Shown: positions 42,341 through 50,741, counted from the first letter of the stretch. The stretch: 64,000 nucleotides of DNA from an uncultured Dialister sp. (GCA_900547785.1 URIB01000005.1:1-64000); one strand, 5' to 3'. Numbers and translations: made by a program. The notes: generated by a model not told the origin, from the letters alone.

Positions 42341-42904
42341 ATGGATAGAAAAAAATTGGAAGAAGCGGCCCGCCTGATGATAGAGGCGATAGGAGAAAAT
42401 CCGGAGCGGGAAGGGCTTCTGGAAACTCCGAAACGGTTTGCCGACATGATGGCAGAACAGTTTGCTTATGCGGCGGTATCCAATGGAGAGATAGCCAAAG
42501 AGTTTAATAAAACTTTCGTTTCTCCTGAAAGTGATATGGTGGTGGTAAAAGATATTTCCATTTTTTCCCACTGTGAGCACCATTTGGCACTGATGTACCA
42601 TATGCATGCCGCTGTCGGATATATTCCCCGCGGGCGTGTCATCGGTCTTTCAAAAGTGGCACGTATAGCCGATGCGGTTTCAAAACGTTTGCAAATACAG
42701 GAGCGGATAGGAACGGATATCCGTGATATTATGATGGAGATTACCGGATCTCCCGATGTGATTGTGCTGCTTGAAGGGGAACATTCCTGCATGACCGCCC
42801 GGGGTATTAAGAAACCGGGGGCGGTCACGCGAACGATTGCCTGCGGCGGTCGCTTCAAAGAAGAACATTCGCTGAGAAATGAATTTCTATCCATGATGGA
42901 ATAG
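42341..42904 (+). CDS. folE: GTP cyclohydrolase I (FolE1)
   Basis: The 187-residue enzyme makes dihydroneopterin triphosphate from GTP, the first step of both folate and queuosine pathways. It shows FSHCEHHLALMYHMHAAVGYIPRGRVIGLSKVARI (zinc Cys and His) and GEHSCMTARGIKKPGA. It follows queE by one base, so GTP-to-preQ0 is complete in this operon: folE, queD, queE, queC. QueF was not seen here. Confidence 0.95.
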   Translation: MDRKKLEEAARLMIEAIGENPEREGLLETPKRFADMMAEQFAYAAVSNGEIAKEFNKTFVSPESDMVVVKDISIFSHCEHHLALMYHMHAAVGYIPRGRVIGLSKVARIADAVSKRLQIQERIGTDIRDIMMEITGSPDVIVLLEGEHSCMTARGIKKPGAVTRTIACGGRFKEEHSLRNEFLSMME

Positions 42905-42943
42905 ACACGAAAGGATATTGTATCGGAAAGGAAGATTTGTGTA

Positions 42944-43873
42944 ATGAATGAAATAATGAAACGAATGGGAATGATTGCATTAGGCATGGGACTTCTGTTT
43001 GCGGGAGCGGGTCTTGCGGAAGCGGCGGTTCCTATTCCCTCCGATTATTACCTGACGATAGAAGATAAGGGAAAGGTGGAACAAAGATTTCGCGCTTACG
43101 GTATGTATAAACCGGTGAAAGTAACGGTTTCCGAAAACGATCCGTCTTACGGGAATTTCACGTATTGCGCATGGTACCCCGATAAAATGGAACGATCCGA
43201 CAGAACGTGGCCGATGGTGATTCTTTTGAACGGAACGGGAGTGACCTGTGATGTTGACGAGCCTCTGTATAAACATCTGGCTTCTTGGGGATTTATCGTA
43301 ATCGGAAATACGGACGAGCAAACCAGAGCGGGCTACTCTGCCCAATGGGGACTGGAAATTATGGAAAATCTGGCGCGGGATCAACAAAGTCTGTTTTATA
43401 AAAAAATTGATTTTGCCCACATGGGCATCGGCGGACATTCCCAGGGAGCAAACGGCGCTGTTAACGCTCTCCTGAAAAGAGAAATGATGCCCCGTTTCAA
43501 GACGCTGGTGACAATTTCCGGAGTGACTCCGTCTTTGCTGGAGAAACTGGATATGCAGAAATGGGACTATAATCCGGCAGATATACGGATTCCTTGGTTT
43601 ATGGTATCGGGCGACGGACCGATAGATAGAAATGTGATTACGCCGCTTTCCGATATGGAAAACATATTTGAAAAGGCCTCTACATTTGTGGTGATGGGAA
43701 GAAGAAACATCGCTACCCATTCAGATATACAGGCGGAAAGCGATGCATACGTGACCGCCTGGTTCCGGTGGCAGCTGAAAAATGATTTTTATGCAGCCCG
43801 GGTATTTACAGGTGAAGATGCGGAAATTCTCAGAAACAGCGGTTGGAATCATGTACAGCGCAAAAATTCGTAA
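42944..43873 (+). CDS. Secreted alpha/beta hydrolase (cutinase/lipase-like)
   Basis: The 309-residue precursor has a signal peptide (GMIALGMGLLFAGAGLAEAAV, cleavage likely after AEA). The hydrolase domain has WPMVILLNGTGVTC, WGFIVIGNTDEQTR, and the nucleophile elbow IGGHSQGANGAVNAL (Ser in GHSQG), and a late SATHSDIQ-like NIATHSDI with the likely His. Substrate unknown; polyester or acyl esters are typical of this shape. AAAGGAAG precedes the ATG, 39 bases after folE. Confidence 0.85.
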   Translation: MNEIMKRMGMIALGMGLLFAGAGLAEAAVPIPSDYYLTIEDKGKVEQRFRAYGMYKPVKVTVSENDPSYGNFTYCAWYPDKMERSDRTWPMVILLNGTGVTCDVDEPLYKHLASWGFIVIGNTDEQTRAGYSAQWGLEIMENLARDQQSLFYKKIDFAHMGIGGHSQGANGAVNALLKREMMPRFKTLVTISGVTPSLLEKLDMQKWDYNPADIRIPWFMVSGDGPIDRNVITPLSDMENIFEKASTFVVMGRRNIATHSDIQAESDAYVTAWFRWQLKNDFYAARVFTGEDAEILRNSGWNHVQRKNS

Positions 43874-43909
43874 AGATCGCTCCGGACAAAGAGAATGCGA
43901 GAGGAAATC

Positions 43910-44164
43910 ATGAAAAATAAAAAACCGGAAGAAAAAACAATTATGATTGTTGCCCGTGAAAAAATAGGAACACTTGAATTGGAAGTAAAAACCGATATAG
44001 AGTCGGAATCCGTTGCTTCCGTTATGACGGCTGCGGTTTGCGGCATTTACGGCATTTCCGGGGAGCATATTGATGAAGTGGAAGCATTTCTGCAAGCTCT
44101 TGCAGAAGAGTATGATAAAGAAAAAAGTGGCAAGGACGGCATTTTACCCAGCACATGGAATTGA
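43910..44164 (+). CDS. Hypothetical 84-residue protein
   Basis: I do not recognise this small acidic protein (MKNKKPEEKTIMIVAREKIGTLELEVKTDIESESVASVMTAAVCGIYG...). The pattern suggests two beta strands and two helices. It has a GAGAGG site before the ATG and its own strong terminator, so it is likely real. Cytosolic, no signal. Confidence 0.65.
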   Translation: MKNKKPEEKTIMIVAREKIGTLELEVKTDIESESVASVMTAAVCGIYGISGEHIDEVEAFLQALAEEYDKEKSGKDGILPSTWN

Positions 44165-44181
44165 AATGAATATAACAGGTG

Positions 44182-44224
44182 AAATCGGCGGAAGGATTAA
44201 AAATTCTTTTGCCGGTTTTATTTT
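44182..44224 (+). terminator. Terminator after the 84-residue protein gene
   Basis: A 16-bp stem with several G-T pairs (44182-44197 with 44203-44218) closes a five-base loop; TATTTT follows. The remaining bases to 44400 hold no supported gene. Confidence 0.75.
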
Positions 44225-44400
44225 GCGGGTCAAAATGTACAGATTTTATGTTTCCGGGTGACCTTTATTCCAACGGGCAGGCGTGCAGAATTTTTCCGCT
44301 TATTGCAAATGGAATGGTGAAAGAAAAAAGAAAAGGCGAAAACTGTTTGGGCATGCTATAATGAAAAAAACATTCGGAAATGAAAGGCGGCGGTTCTATT

Positions 44401-44850
44401 ATGTTGAAATATAAAAATATTCTCGTTCCTTATGACGGATCCGATCATGCCAAGGAAGCACTTTCACAGGCGGTGGCGCTGGCAGAAAACGGAAACGGTA
44501 CGAAGTTATATATTGCTTCGGTGTGCAATATGGTATCCGCGATGAGTAATTTTGACCAGGTTTCCATTGCGGAGGGCTGCCTTACATCGAAACTTTCAGA
44601 AGATTTGGAAGAGCAATGCAAAAATGATCTGAAAGAAGCTGTTTCCATGATTCCCGAAGGTGTTCCTCATGAAAAGCTTTTCGAAATCGGTTCTCCCGGT
44701 CCCGTTTTGCTTCATATGGCGGAAGAGAAAAAGTGTGACCTCATTGTCATGGGAAGCCGCGGATTGGGACCACTGAAAGGAATCTTTATGGGTTCCGTTT
44801 CCAGCTATATCGTAAGCCGCGGGAAATGCCCCGTACTTATTGTGAAATAA
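44401..44850 (+). CDS. Universal stress protein UspA family
   Basis: The 149-residue protein has NILVPYDGSDHAKEAL at its N terminus and the ATP-binding C-terminal motif VMGSRGLGPLKGIFMGSVSSYIVSRGKCPVLIVK (G-2x-G-9x-G-S). It is thus the ATP-binding type. The start at 44401 follows AAAGGCGGCGG; an ATG at 44380 is part of that site. Confidence 0.93.
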   Translation: MLKYKNILVPYDGSDHAKEALSQAVALAENGNGTKLYIASVCNMVSAMSNFDQVSIAEGCLTSKLSEDLEEQCKNDLKEAVSMIPEGVPHEKLFEIGSPGPVLLHMAEEKKCDLIVMGSRGLGPLKGIFMGSVSSYIVSRGKCPVLIVK

Positions 44851-44855
44851 ACAGG

Positions 44856-44889
44856 AGGCGGTGGTGGAATTTCATCACCGCTTTTTTTA
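44856..44889 (+). terminator. Terminator after UspA
   Basis: GCGGTG (44858-44863) pairs with CACCGC (44876-44881) and seven T residues follow. Confidence 0.85.
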
Positions 44890-44937
44890 TGAACAGATAT
44901 AGAAATCTGGATTTCTTTTGAGCATAAAGGATTCGAT

Positions 44938-46503
44938 ATGACACATTTGAAATGGTTGCAAAAAGAAATACCCCGGTGGGTAGCAGAAAAAGTCATCACC
45001 CCTCGGACGGGGAAGCTTATTCTTTCCCGGTATGAAACGGAAACTACATATTCCGGCGGAGCCGTTTTTTTTATTCTGGCAGCGGCGTGTTTTCTCGTGG
45101 GAATTCTTTTTATCTGCGCCGGCTTCTGGAACCGGTTTACCCAGGATGAGCGTTTTTTGATGGCTCTTTCTCCGTTTATTCTTTCTCTTATTTTTATGGC
45201 GGTCATCTTGTGGAAAGACAAGATGGTGAAAAATCCGCCTGTGAAAGAAACGTTTATCGCTTCGGGAAATACGGCGGACGTTGCCATGGCTTACGGCGGC
45301 GCCTCCGATTCTCTTTCCGTAAGAGAGGAAAACAGGGCGGCGATGAAAAAGTTGGGAGAAGAATTGAATGCCGATTCCGGCGGCCTTTTCCGCACAAGAC
45401 TGGTTTCTTCCGGAACAAGTCATCATCTTGTTCCTGCCGTTATCAGGGAATCGGCTGCCGTTTTCTACGGACTTTCTTATTTGGGCGCACTGTTTCTGGT
45501 GCAGGAATCATTTAAGTTGTCGGATGACCTGTTTATTTTATCGGCACTGTCATCTTTGTTTCTGCTTGTGATGACCTACATCTCCGGTTCTTGCGGACTG
45601 GGAATCATTTCTATGGCGTCCGCCCTTTTCGTGTGCCATCTGGCTCCTCACTCGGGGTGGCCAGAAATGGCAGCTTGGTTTTTGTTGGTGCTTGCTCTGC
45701 CTTTTCCGGTACAACTTTTGGGAGAACGGCGTCATAAAGCCGTGGTTTGCTATTTCTGGACGTGGGCGGTGTCTGTACTGATTCTGATTTTCTGGAGCGC
45801 ATCGGGTCTTCTCTGGCAAACGATGTTTTTTGCTCTGGCCGCTTCCCTGACATGGATGGCGGGCGCACTCCTCGTTTCATGGGGAAAAGTATCGGATATA
45901 CTCAAAGTTTTTGGAAGTGCGGCGGTATTTGCGGTTCTGCTGGAGGGAGCATGGAGCGGAGTCTGGACGAATATATCGGGAAGTTGGATTTTATGGCTTC
46001 TTTTCCTGTTCACTCTGGCAGTGGATGCCGTTTTACTTACACGGATGAGCGTAAAAAAAGAAGCGCTTGCCATTTTGGCGGGATGTACACCTTTTGTCAT
46101 GCTTATTGCGGTGTCCGTTGCCGTTTTTGAAACGACCGGAGCGGTTTCCGCTCTGATTGTATCCGTATTTGCCGCATTCTTAGGAGTATCAGCCGTTGGA
46201 ATGGGATATCGTGAAGGATCGGCATTTATGAAAGGGGCGGGACTGCTTCTTCTTTTGGGAACAGGGGTCATGCGGGTGATTGATTCGGCATTGACGTTTG
46301 GACAGCGCGGTTCTTTCTTTATCCTTGCCGGTGTGATTGCCGCTCTTCTCTGTACGATTTCCTTAGCCAATACAAAAGTGAGACGCGGAAAAAGACGGAG
46401 AAAACCTGAGGCGAAACCGGCGGAAGAAAACGGGACGGTAAAAAAGGTCCCCGTATCTCCGCCAGTGCAAGCGGAAGCGGAAAAGGAGGAGCGCCATGAA
46501 TAA
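44938..46503 (+). CDS. DUF2157 polytopic membrane protein
   Basis: The 521-residue protein starts with a cytosolic helix pair (LKWLQKEIPRWVAEKVITPRTGKLILSRYE), the DUF2157 region, followed by about a dozen hydrophobic segments with a long polar insert at about residues 100-165 and a basic/acidic tail. Function is unknown in the family. AAAGGA precedes the ATG. It overlaps the GDYXXLXY gene by eight bases, which is the common pairing of these two families. Confidence 0.85.
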   Translation: MTHLKWLQKEIPRWVAEKVITPRTGKLILSRYETETTYSGGAVFFILAAACFLVGILFICAGFWNRFTQDERFLMALSPFILSLIFMAVILWKDKMVKNPPVKETFIASGNTADVAMAYGGASDSLSVREENRAAMKKLGEELNADSGGLFRTRLVSSGTSHHLVPAVIRESAAVFYGLSYLGALFLVQESFKLSDDLFILSALSSLFLLVMTYISGSCGLGIISMASALFVCHLAPHSGWPEMAAWFLLVLALPFPVQLLGERRHKAVVCYFWTWAVSVLILIFWSASGLLWQTMFFALAASLTWMAGALLVSWGKVSDILKVFGSAAVFAVLLEGAWSGVWTNISGSWILWLLFLFTLAVDAVLLTRMSVKKEALAILAGCTPFVMLIAVSVAVFETTGAVSALIVSVFAAFLGVSAVGMGYREGSAFMKGAGLLLLLGTGVMRVIDSALTFGQRGSFFILAGVIAALLCTISLANTKVRRGKRRRKPEAKPAEENGTVKKVPVSPPVQAEAEKEERHE

Positions 46504-47179
46504 AAAAATAAAATGGATTCTCTTTGCCTTAGTGGCGCTGCTTCAGATCATCTGCCTTGTTTGGACACGGGGAGATTACCGGTCTGCTCTCATTGACGGC
46601 AGCGAGTACGAAGTGCCTGCGAATATCGGATTTCATGGAGAGTTTTATGAAAAGAACTACCTTCCCGTCCATATTCCTTTGAACGAAGCGGTTTGGAAAG
46701 GCGGACATACGCCGGAAAAAGGGGAAACGGTATACCTTTCCCTGGGAAGAGATGATAAAGGGATGATGGTCATTTCCGGCGGAAGCGATAAAAAGCCGGA
46801 AAGTGACTATATCACCGTGCGAGTGCTCTATAGTGCGGACGGGAAAGTCTATTTCAATTTCCCTGCCGACCGGATGTACATGACACCGGAGGATTTGAAG
46901 AAACTTCCCGTTGTAGAATTGTCGGAACGGGTAGAAATCAAAAATAAAGAAACGGGAAAAACGGAAACCCGTATGAAAAATGAAATTACCGCACTGATCC
47001 GCGTCAAAGACGGACGAGTGGCGATTTCCAAAATATTAGCCAACGGCGGTCCCGTGGAAAAAACTTTTACGACAATCGGCAAGAATTTATCCGTGAAATA
47101 CGCGACCAGCGGAGCGGAAAAGGACGAGTATAATGAAACTAAAAGTTACAGTTCTGCCGCAAAAGAAATAAAAAATTGA
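46496..47179 (+). CDS. GDYXXLXY-domain membrane-anchored protein
   Basis: The 227-residue protein has an N-terminal hydrophobic segment, then RGDYRSALIDGSEYEVPANI, a match to the family's GDYXXLXY motif except that L is I. The rest is extracytoplasmic with beta character: RGDDKGMMVISGG and VSDYITVRVLYSADGKVYFNFPADRMYMT. It partners the DUF2157 gene; function unknown. Confidence 0.85.
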   Translation: MNKKIKWILFALVALLQIICLVWTRGDYRSALIDGSEYEVPANIGFHGEFYEKNYLPVHIPLNEAVWKGGHTPEKGETVYLSLGRDDKGMMVISGGSDKKPESDYITVRVLYSADGKVYFNFPADRMYMTPEDLKKLPVVELSERVEIKNKETGKTETRMKNEITALIRVKDGRVAISKILANGGPVEKTFTTIGKNLSVKYATSGAEKDEYNETKSYSSAAKEIKN

Positions 47180-47208
47180 TTACACGATGCATATAACGGG
47201 AGGACTCT

Positions 47209-47682
47209 ATGTATTTAATTTTAATGCGTCACGGGGAAGCAGTACCCCAGACAGAAAATATCAGTAACCGTGACCGTAAGCTGACCCGGGAGGGAAAACG
47301 GCAAGTCCGGAAAGTATCACGGATTCTTGCCCGCTTTTTAAAGGAAAAGCCGCTCCGCATTTACACCAGTCCGTTTGAAAGAACCAGGCAGACCGCTCGT
47401 ATTCTTTCCGAAGAGTGTTTTGCGGAAGGTCTTCATATAACAGAGGATCTTCTCCAGGGAGATTTTCAGACGGTAGCGAATCATATTCGGACGGAGGGCG
47501 GGCCTGTCGCTCTGGTGAGTCATCACCCTTTTCTTCAATCGTATTTGCTTTCTACAGGGCAGGCGGCGATTCCATTTGAACCGGGAGCCGTGGCCGTGGT
47601 TGATTATGACTTTTATCAGAAACAGGGGCAACTGATTGCTTATTTCACTCCCCAATTAAAAAAACTGAAGAAGGATGACTGA
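47209..47682 (+). CDS. SixA-like histidine phosphatase
   Basis: The 157-residue protein has the RHG motif LILMRHGEAVP with the catalytic His, DRKLTREGKRQVRKVSRIL, TSPFERTRQTARIL and VSHHPFLQSYL with the second His. SixA removes phosphate from His-containing phosphotransfer domains; other small-phosphatase targets are possible. It is followed by thiD with a one-base overlap. GGGAGG precedes the ATG. Confidence 0.88.
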   Translation: MYLILMRHGEAVPQTENISNRDRKLTREGKRQVRKVSRILARFLKEKPLRIYTSPFERTRQTARILSEECFAEGLHITEDLLQGDFQTVANHIRTEGGPVALVSHHPFLQSYLLSTGQAAIPFEPGAVAVVDYDFYQKQGQLIAYFTPQLKKLKKDD

Positions 47683-48488
47683 TGAAAAAATTACTGACTG
47701 TTGCAGGCTCCGATTCCTCCGGCGGCGCAGGGGTACAGGCTGATTTGAAAACCTTTGCCGCGCTCGGCACTTATGGAATGAGCTGTATCTGTGCTCTGAC
47801 GGCACAAAATACGAAAGGCGTCACCATGGTGGTGAATACACCGGAAGAGATGGTGACCGCCCAGCTTCATGCGGTATATGACGATATATACCCCGATGCG
47901 GTAAAAACAGGAATGCTGAGTACGCCCGGTATTGTAAGTGCAGTGGCGGATTTTATAAAAAACCATAAAGGATCTCCTCTTGTGGTGGATCCCGTGATGG
48001 TCGCTACGACAGGGGCGGTGCTGTTGGAAGAAAAAGCGGTCGAACTTTATAAAAAAGAACTGCTTCCCGAAGCAACACTAGTGACACCCAATATCCCGGA
48101 GGCGGAATTTCTTTCGGGTATCAAGATAAAAACGGCGGAAGATATGGAAAAAGCGGCCAAGGAGCTGATGAAATACGGCTCACAAGCTGTTCTTGTCAAA
48201 GGCGGACACCGTGTCATGGAAGCATTGGATGTACTGTATGACGGAAAGCAAGTATATCGTTTCCCGGGAAAACGGATTGATACGGAAAATACCCATGGAA
48301 CAGGATGTACACTTTCCGCGGCTTTGGCGGTCATGCTTGCCGAAGGAATGGAAATACCGCAAGCCGTTGAACAAGCAAAAAAATATGTAACAGGGGCGAT
48401 AGAAGAGGCAAAAGACAATAAAATCGGACACGGCTATGGTCCGGTTCACCATTTCTGGTTTTACGGAAAAAACTGGGGGCATTTATGA
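47682..48488 (+). CDS. thiD: Hydroxymethylpyrimidine (phosphate) kinase or pyridoxal kinase
   Basis: The 268-residue ribokinase-fold kinase has TVAGSDSSGGAGVQADLKTFAALGTYG and the anion-hole motif GTGCTLSAALAVMLAEG. It is of the ThiD type, phosphorylating HMP for thiamine, though ThiD/PdxK enzymes can overlap in substrate. No other thiamine genes and no TPP riboswitch are seen here. Confidence 0.9.
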   Translation: MKKLLTVAGSDSSGGAGVQADLKTFAALGTYGMSCICALTAQNTKGVTMVVNTPEEMVTAQLHAVYDDIYPDAVKTGMLSTPGIVSAVADFIKNHKGSPLVVDPVMVATTGAVLLEEKAVELYKKELLPEATLVTPNIPEAEFLSGIKIKTAEDMEKAAKELMKYGSQAVLVKGGHRVMEALDVLYDGKQVYRFPGKRIDTENTHGTGCTLSAALAVMLAEGMEIPQAVEQAKKYVTGAIEEAKDNKIGHGYGPVHHFWFYGKNWGHL

Positions 48489-49069
48489 AACATACCTTTT
48501 TTGCCTATTTGGCAAGAATGAAATATATCAAACGGTGGGGACTTATGAGAAATTCCGTCCCTGAAAATGATGCGGAACATACGCTGCAAACGGCAATGAT
48601 TGCTCACGGCCTGGCTCTCATACGGGAAAATATATTCCACGAGCCCTGCGACGGAGAACATTGTGCCATGCTCGCCGTCTATCACGATGCAAGCGAAGTC
48701 TTTACAGGCGATATGCCGACACCGGTTAAGTATTTTACCGAAGACTTGAGAGACCGCTATCAGGAAATCGAGGACAAAGCAAGAGAAAGGCTTTTAGAGA
48801 CACTTCCCGATGAATTAAAGAAAGCGTACCGCCCGTATATCCTTGATATGGAAAAAGATCCGCTCTGGCCTTTGGTCAAGGCGGCAGATACACTGTCCGC
48901 TTATTTGAAATGTGCAGAAGAAAAGCAGGCGGGCAACAGTGAATTTGAAGAAGCCTTCCGGACTACGGAGAATAAACTGCGGAAGATGGAGCTGAAGGAA
49001 GTGGACTGGTTTTTAGATCACTTTGCAGGCAGCTTTTTCCTTACTTTGGACGAAATGAATAAAATGTAA
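48485..49069 (+). CDS. yfbR: YfbR-family HD-domain 5'-deoxynucleotidase
   Basis: The 194-residue HD-domain hydrolase has RMKYIKRWGLMRNSVPENDAEHTLQTAMIAHGLAL (first His), YHDASEVFTGDMPTPVKYF (HD pair) and LVKAADTLSAYLKC (last Asp). It removes phosphate from deoxynucleoside 5'-monophosphates. It overlaps thiD by four bases and ends before a terminator. Confidence 0.92.
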   Translation: MKHTFFAYLARMKYIKRWGLMRNSVPENDAEHTLQTAMIAHGLALIRENIFHEPCDGEHCAMLAVYHDASEVFTGDMPTPVKYFTEDLRDRYQEIEDKARERLLETLPDELKKAYRPYILDMEKDPLWPLVKAADTLSAYLKCAEEKQAGNSEFEEAFRTTENKLRKMELKEVDWFLDHFAGSFFLTLDEMNKM

Positions 49070-49073
49070 AAAT

Positions 49074-49101
49074 AAAAAGCATCTCAAGCGATGCTTTTTT
49101 T
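49074..49101 (+). terminator. Terminator after yfbR
   Basis: AAAAAGCATC (49074-49083) pairs with GATGCTTTTT (49090-49099). Confidence 0.88.
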
Positions 49102-49213
49102 GTTGCGCATAAAACCGGGCCGCTTTTGTTTCTTTTAAAAATTTTAAAAAAAGACAAATTATAAATTTTGTTCCGTATCTGATAAAAGGCAAAATTTGCT
49201 TGTAGCAACCTTA

Positions 49214-49232
49214 ATACCCATACGGGTATAAT
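49214..49232 (+). promoter_or_regulatory. CsoR/CstR-like operator overlapping a -10 box
   Basis: ATACCCATACGGGTAT (49214-49229) is a palindrome with ATACCC and GGGTAT arms and a 4-base centre, the form of CsoR/CstR-family operators (copper- or persulfide-sensing). TATAAT (49227-49232) overlaps its right arm, so a bound repressor would block transcription. No matching -35 with good spacing was found. Confidence 0.55.
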
Positions 49233-49276
49233 AAAAATGAAAGGTAAGAAAATACAGAGTTACAGAGGGAAAACAG

Positions 49277-49534
49277 ATGGAAGAGATTTATCGACGGTCA
49301 CCGGAAAAATATGGCGGGACATATAGAAAAGAATCCGATAAAAACAAAACATCGATAAAATGCGGCAGAAAAGAAAGCCTGAATAAGTGGATCCATCGTG
49401 CTGCCGGTATCCTTGCTTACCGCAATGCAACGGATCCGTTGGGTTTTATCGTACAGGAAGAAGGAACAACTTTGCTCCCCCTGCCGATGACTTTCCTTTG
49501 TGACAAAATAGAAAAGAATGGTAAAAGATTATAA
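49277..49534 (+). CDS. Hypothetical 85-residue basic protein under the CsoR/CstR-like operator
   Basis: I do not recognise this protein. It is basic in its first half (RRSPEKYGGTYRKESDKNKTSIKCGRKESLNKWIHRAA) and more hydrophobic later (IVQEEGTTLLPLPMTFLC). It has two cysteines. AGAGGG precedes the ATG and a terminator follows at 49559. Being behind a candidate metal- or sulfur-responsive operator, it may belong to that response, but there is no sequence evidence for a function. Confidence 0.55.
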   Translation: MEEIYRRSPEKYGGTYRKESDKNKTSIKCGRKESLNKWIHRAAGILAYRNATDPLGFIVQEEGTTLLPLPMTFLCDKIEKNGKRL

Positions 49535-49558
49535 GAAAGCACAGAAAAAAGTATGCGT

Positions 49559-49598
49559 AAAAAAGCTCTGCAAATCCGTAATAGGACAGAGCTTTTTT
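49559..49598 (+). terminator. Terminator after the 85-residue protein gene
   Basis: AAAAAAGCTCTG (49559-49570) pairs with CAGAGCTTTTTT (49587-49598). Confidence 0.88.
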
Positions 49599-49644
49599 AT
49601 AATAAGAAGTAATGAAACACGGCACGGTGTATAGTTTGGGTATA

Positions 49645-49722
49645 GCAAAAGCCCCGGTAACGGGGCTTTTGCGGGAGATGTGTAAAATGACAATGAGTAG
49701 AAAGACCAAGGCCGGGGTCTTT
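49645..49722. other. Two further hairpins in the 49.6-49.9 kb gap
   Basis: GCAAAAGCCCCG/CGGGGCTTTTGC (49645-49656 with 49661-49672) is a perfect 12-bp hairpin and AAAGACC/GGTCTTT (49701-49707 with 49716-49722) a weaker one. Neither is followed by a long T run. No gene is supported between 49535 and 49929. Confidence 0.6.
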
Positions 49723-49929
49723 CCTGATTTACGATTTTATTATATCTTTTTATATTCATATTGTCAAATTACACAAACAAATAAAATTAACAATTAAAAA
49801 TGATAGGTGAAACAGGCTTTGTCCTATAAGAAATAGTGAAAGTGAAAAGACATATGAATGTAAACGCAGGGAAAATTATGGTATACTACTCACAAAGGAA
49901 AATGTATTTGCAAAAGGAGATAAATTCAT

Positions 49930-50373
49930 ATGGGACTGATGAAAGAATTTAAAGAGTTTGCGGCCCGCGGTAATGTGATGGACATGGCAGTCGGTGTTAT
50001 CATCGGCGGTGCTTTCGGAAAAATAGTTTCTTCGCTTGTGGACAATGTAATCATGCCGCCGATAGGCATGTTTATGGGCGGTATAGATTTTGCAAACCTT
50101 TTTATTAATTTGAGTAAGACGCCGGCAGCGACTTTGGCGGAAGCCAAAGAACTCAATATACCTGTTATTGCGTACGGACAGTTTTTGAATACGGTGATTG
50201 ATTTTCTGGTGATTGCCTTTGTGATTTTCCTCATGATCCGGCAAATGAACAGAATGTTTCCCAAACCGGCGGAAGCACCGAAGTGTGCCTGCCCGTTCTG
50301 CAAAGAAACGATTGCCGATGATGCGACACGTTGCCCGCATTGTACGGCTGTTTTGGAAGAATCTTCCAATTAA
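49930..50373 (+). CDS. mscL: Large-conductance mechanosensitive channel MscL with C-terminal zinc ribbon
   Basis: The 147-residue protein opens under membrane tension to release solutes. Residues 1-~110 are a standard MscL: LMKEFKEFAARGNVMDMAVGVIIGGAFGKIVSSLVDNVIMPPIG and NTVIDFLVIAFVIFLMIRQMNR. In place of the usual C-terminal helix there is a zinc-ribbon-like tail, CPFC (121, 124) and CPHC (135, 138), plus Cys119. AAAGGAG lies before the ATG. Confidence 0.93.
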   Translation: MGLMKEFKEFAARGNVMDMAVGVIIGGAFGKIVSSLVDNVIMPPIGMFMGGIDFANLFINLSKTPAATLAEAKELNIPVIAYGQFLNTVIDFLVIAFVIFLMIRQMNRMFPKPAEAPKCACPFCKETIADDATRCPHCTAVLEESSN

Positions 50374-50381
50374 AACACAGA

Positions 50382-50413
50382 AGAGCATATTCTTGAAGGA
50401 GTATGCTTTTTTT
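50382..50413 (+). terminator. Terminator after mscL
   Basis: AGCATATTC (50384-50392) pairs with GAGTATGCT (50399-50407), then T residues. Confidence 0.85.
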
Positions 50414-50489
50414 GTGCAAAAAATTTTCCATTCCCATGTCAAAAGCTCGTTTTATTTCTTCTTGCCGGTTGTAAAATCATCGGAAAACG

Positions 50490-50518
50490 TTGACTTTTTT
50501 CATTGGAATGACTATCAT
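50490..50518 (+). promoter_or_regulatory. Promoter of tRNA-Leu
   Basis: TTGACT (50490-50495), 17 bases, TATCAT (50513-50518). Confidence 0.75.
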
Positions 50519-50546
50519 TAATAGTTGTTTTCAGGATACGTTATAT

Positions 50547-50630
50547 GCGAGCGTGGCGGAATTGGTAGACGCACAGGATTTAGGATCCTGCGCCTTGTGC
50601 ATGGGGGTTCGAGTCCCTTCGCTCGCACCA
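50547..50630 (+). tRNA. tRNA-Leu (anticodon UAG)
   Basis: The 84-base class II tRNA has acceptor GCGAGCG (50547-50553) pairing with CGCTCGC (50620-50626), a D-arm with GGTAGAC, anticodon stem CAGGA/TCCTG around TTTAGGA (anticodon TAG), a variable arm, T-loop GGTTCGAGTCC, and an encoded CCA. It reads CUN leucine codons. Confidence 0.96.
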
Positions 50631-50635
50631 GAAAT

Positions 50636-50659
50636 AGCAGGTATATGCCTGCTTTTTTC
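50636..50659 (+). terminator. Terminator after tRNA-Leu
   Basis: AGCAGG (50636-50641) pairs with CCTGCT (50648-50653), with T residues. Confidence 0.85.
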
Positions 50660-50741
50660 ATTTACAGAGAAAATTTTCTGTGTTACCATAGGCAATAAGT
50701 TGTGAAGGTATGTAAGAATCATTGATGAGGGAGGGATAGGT

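Noticed and set aside
49612..49797. 61-residue frame in the hairpin-rich gap
   Set aside because: It crosses two hairpins and lacks a ribosome site.
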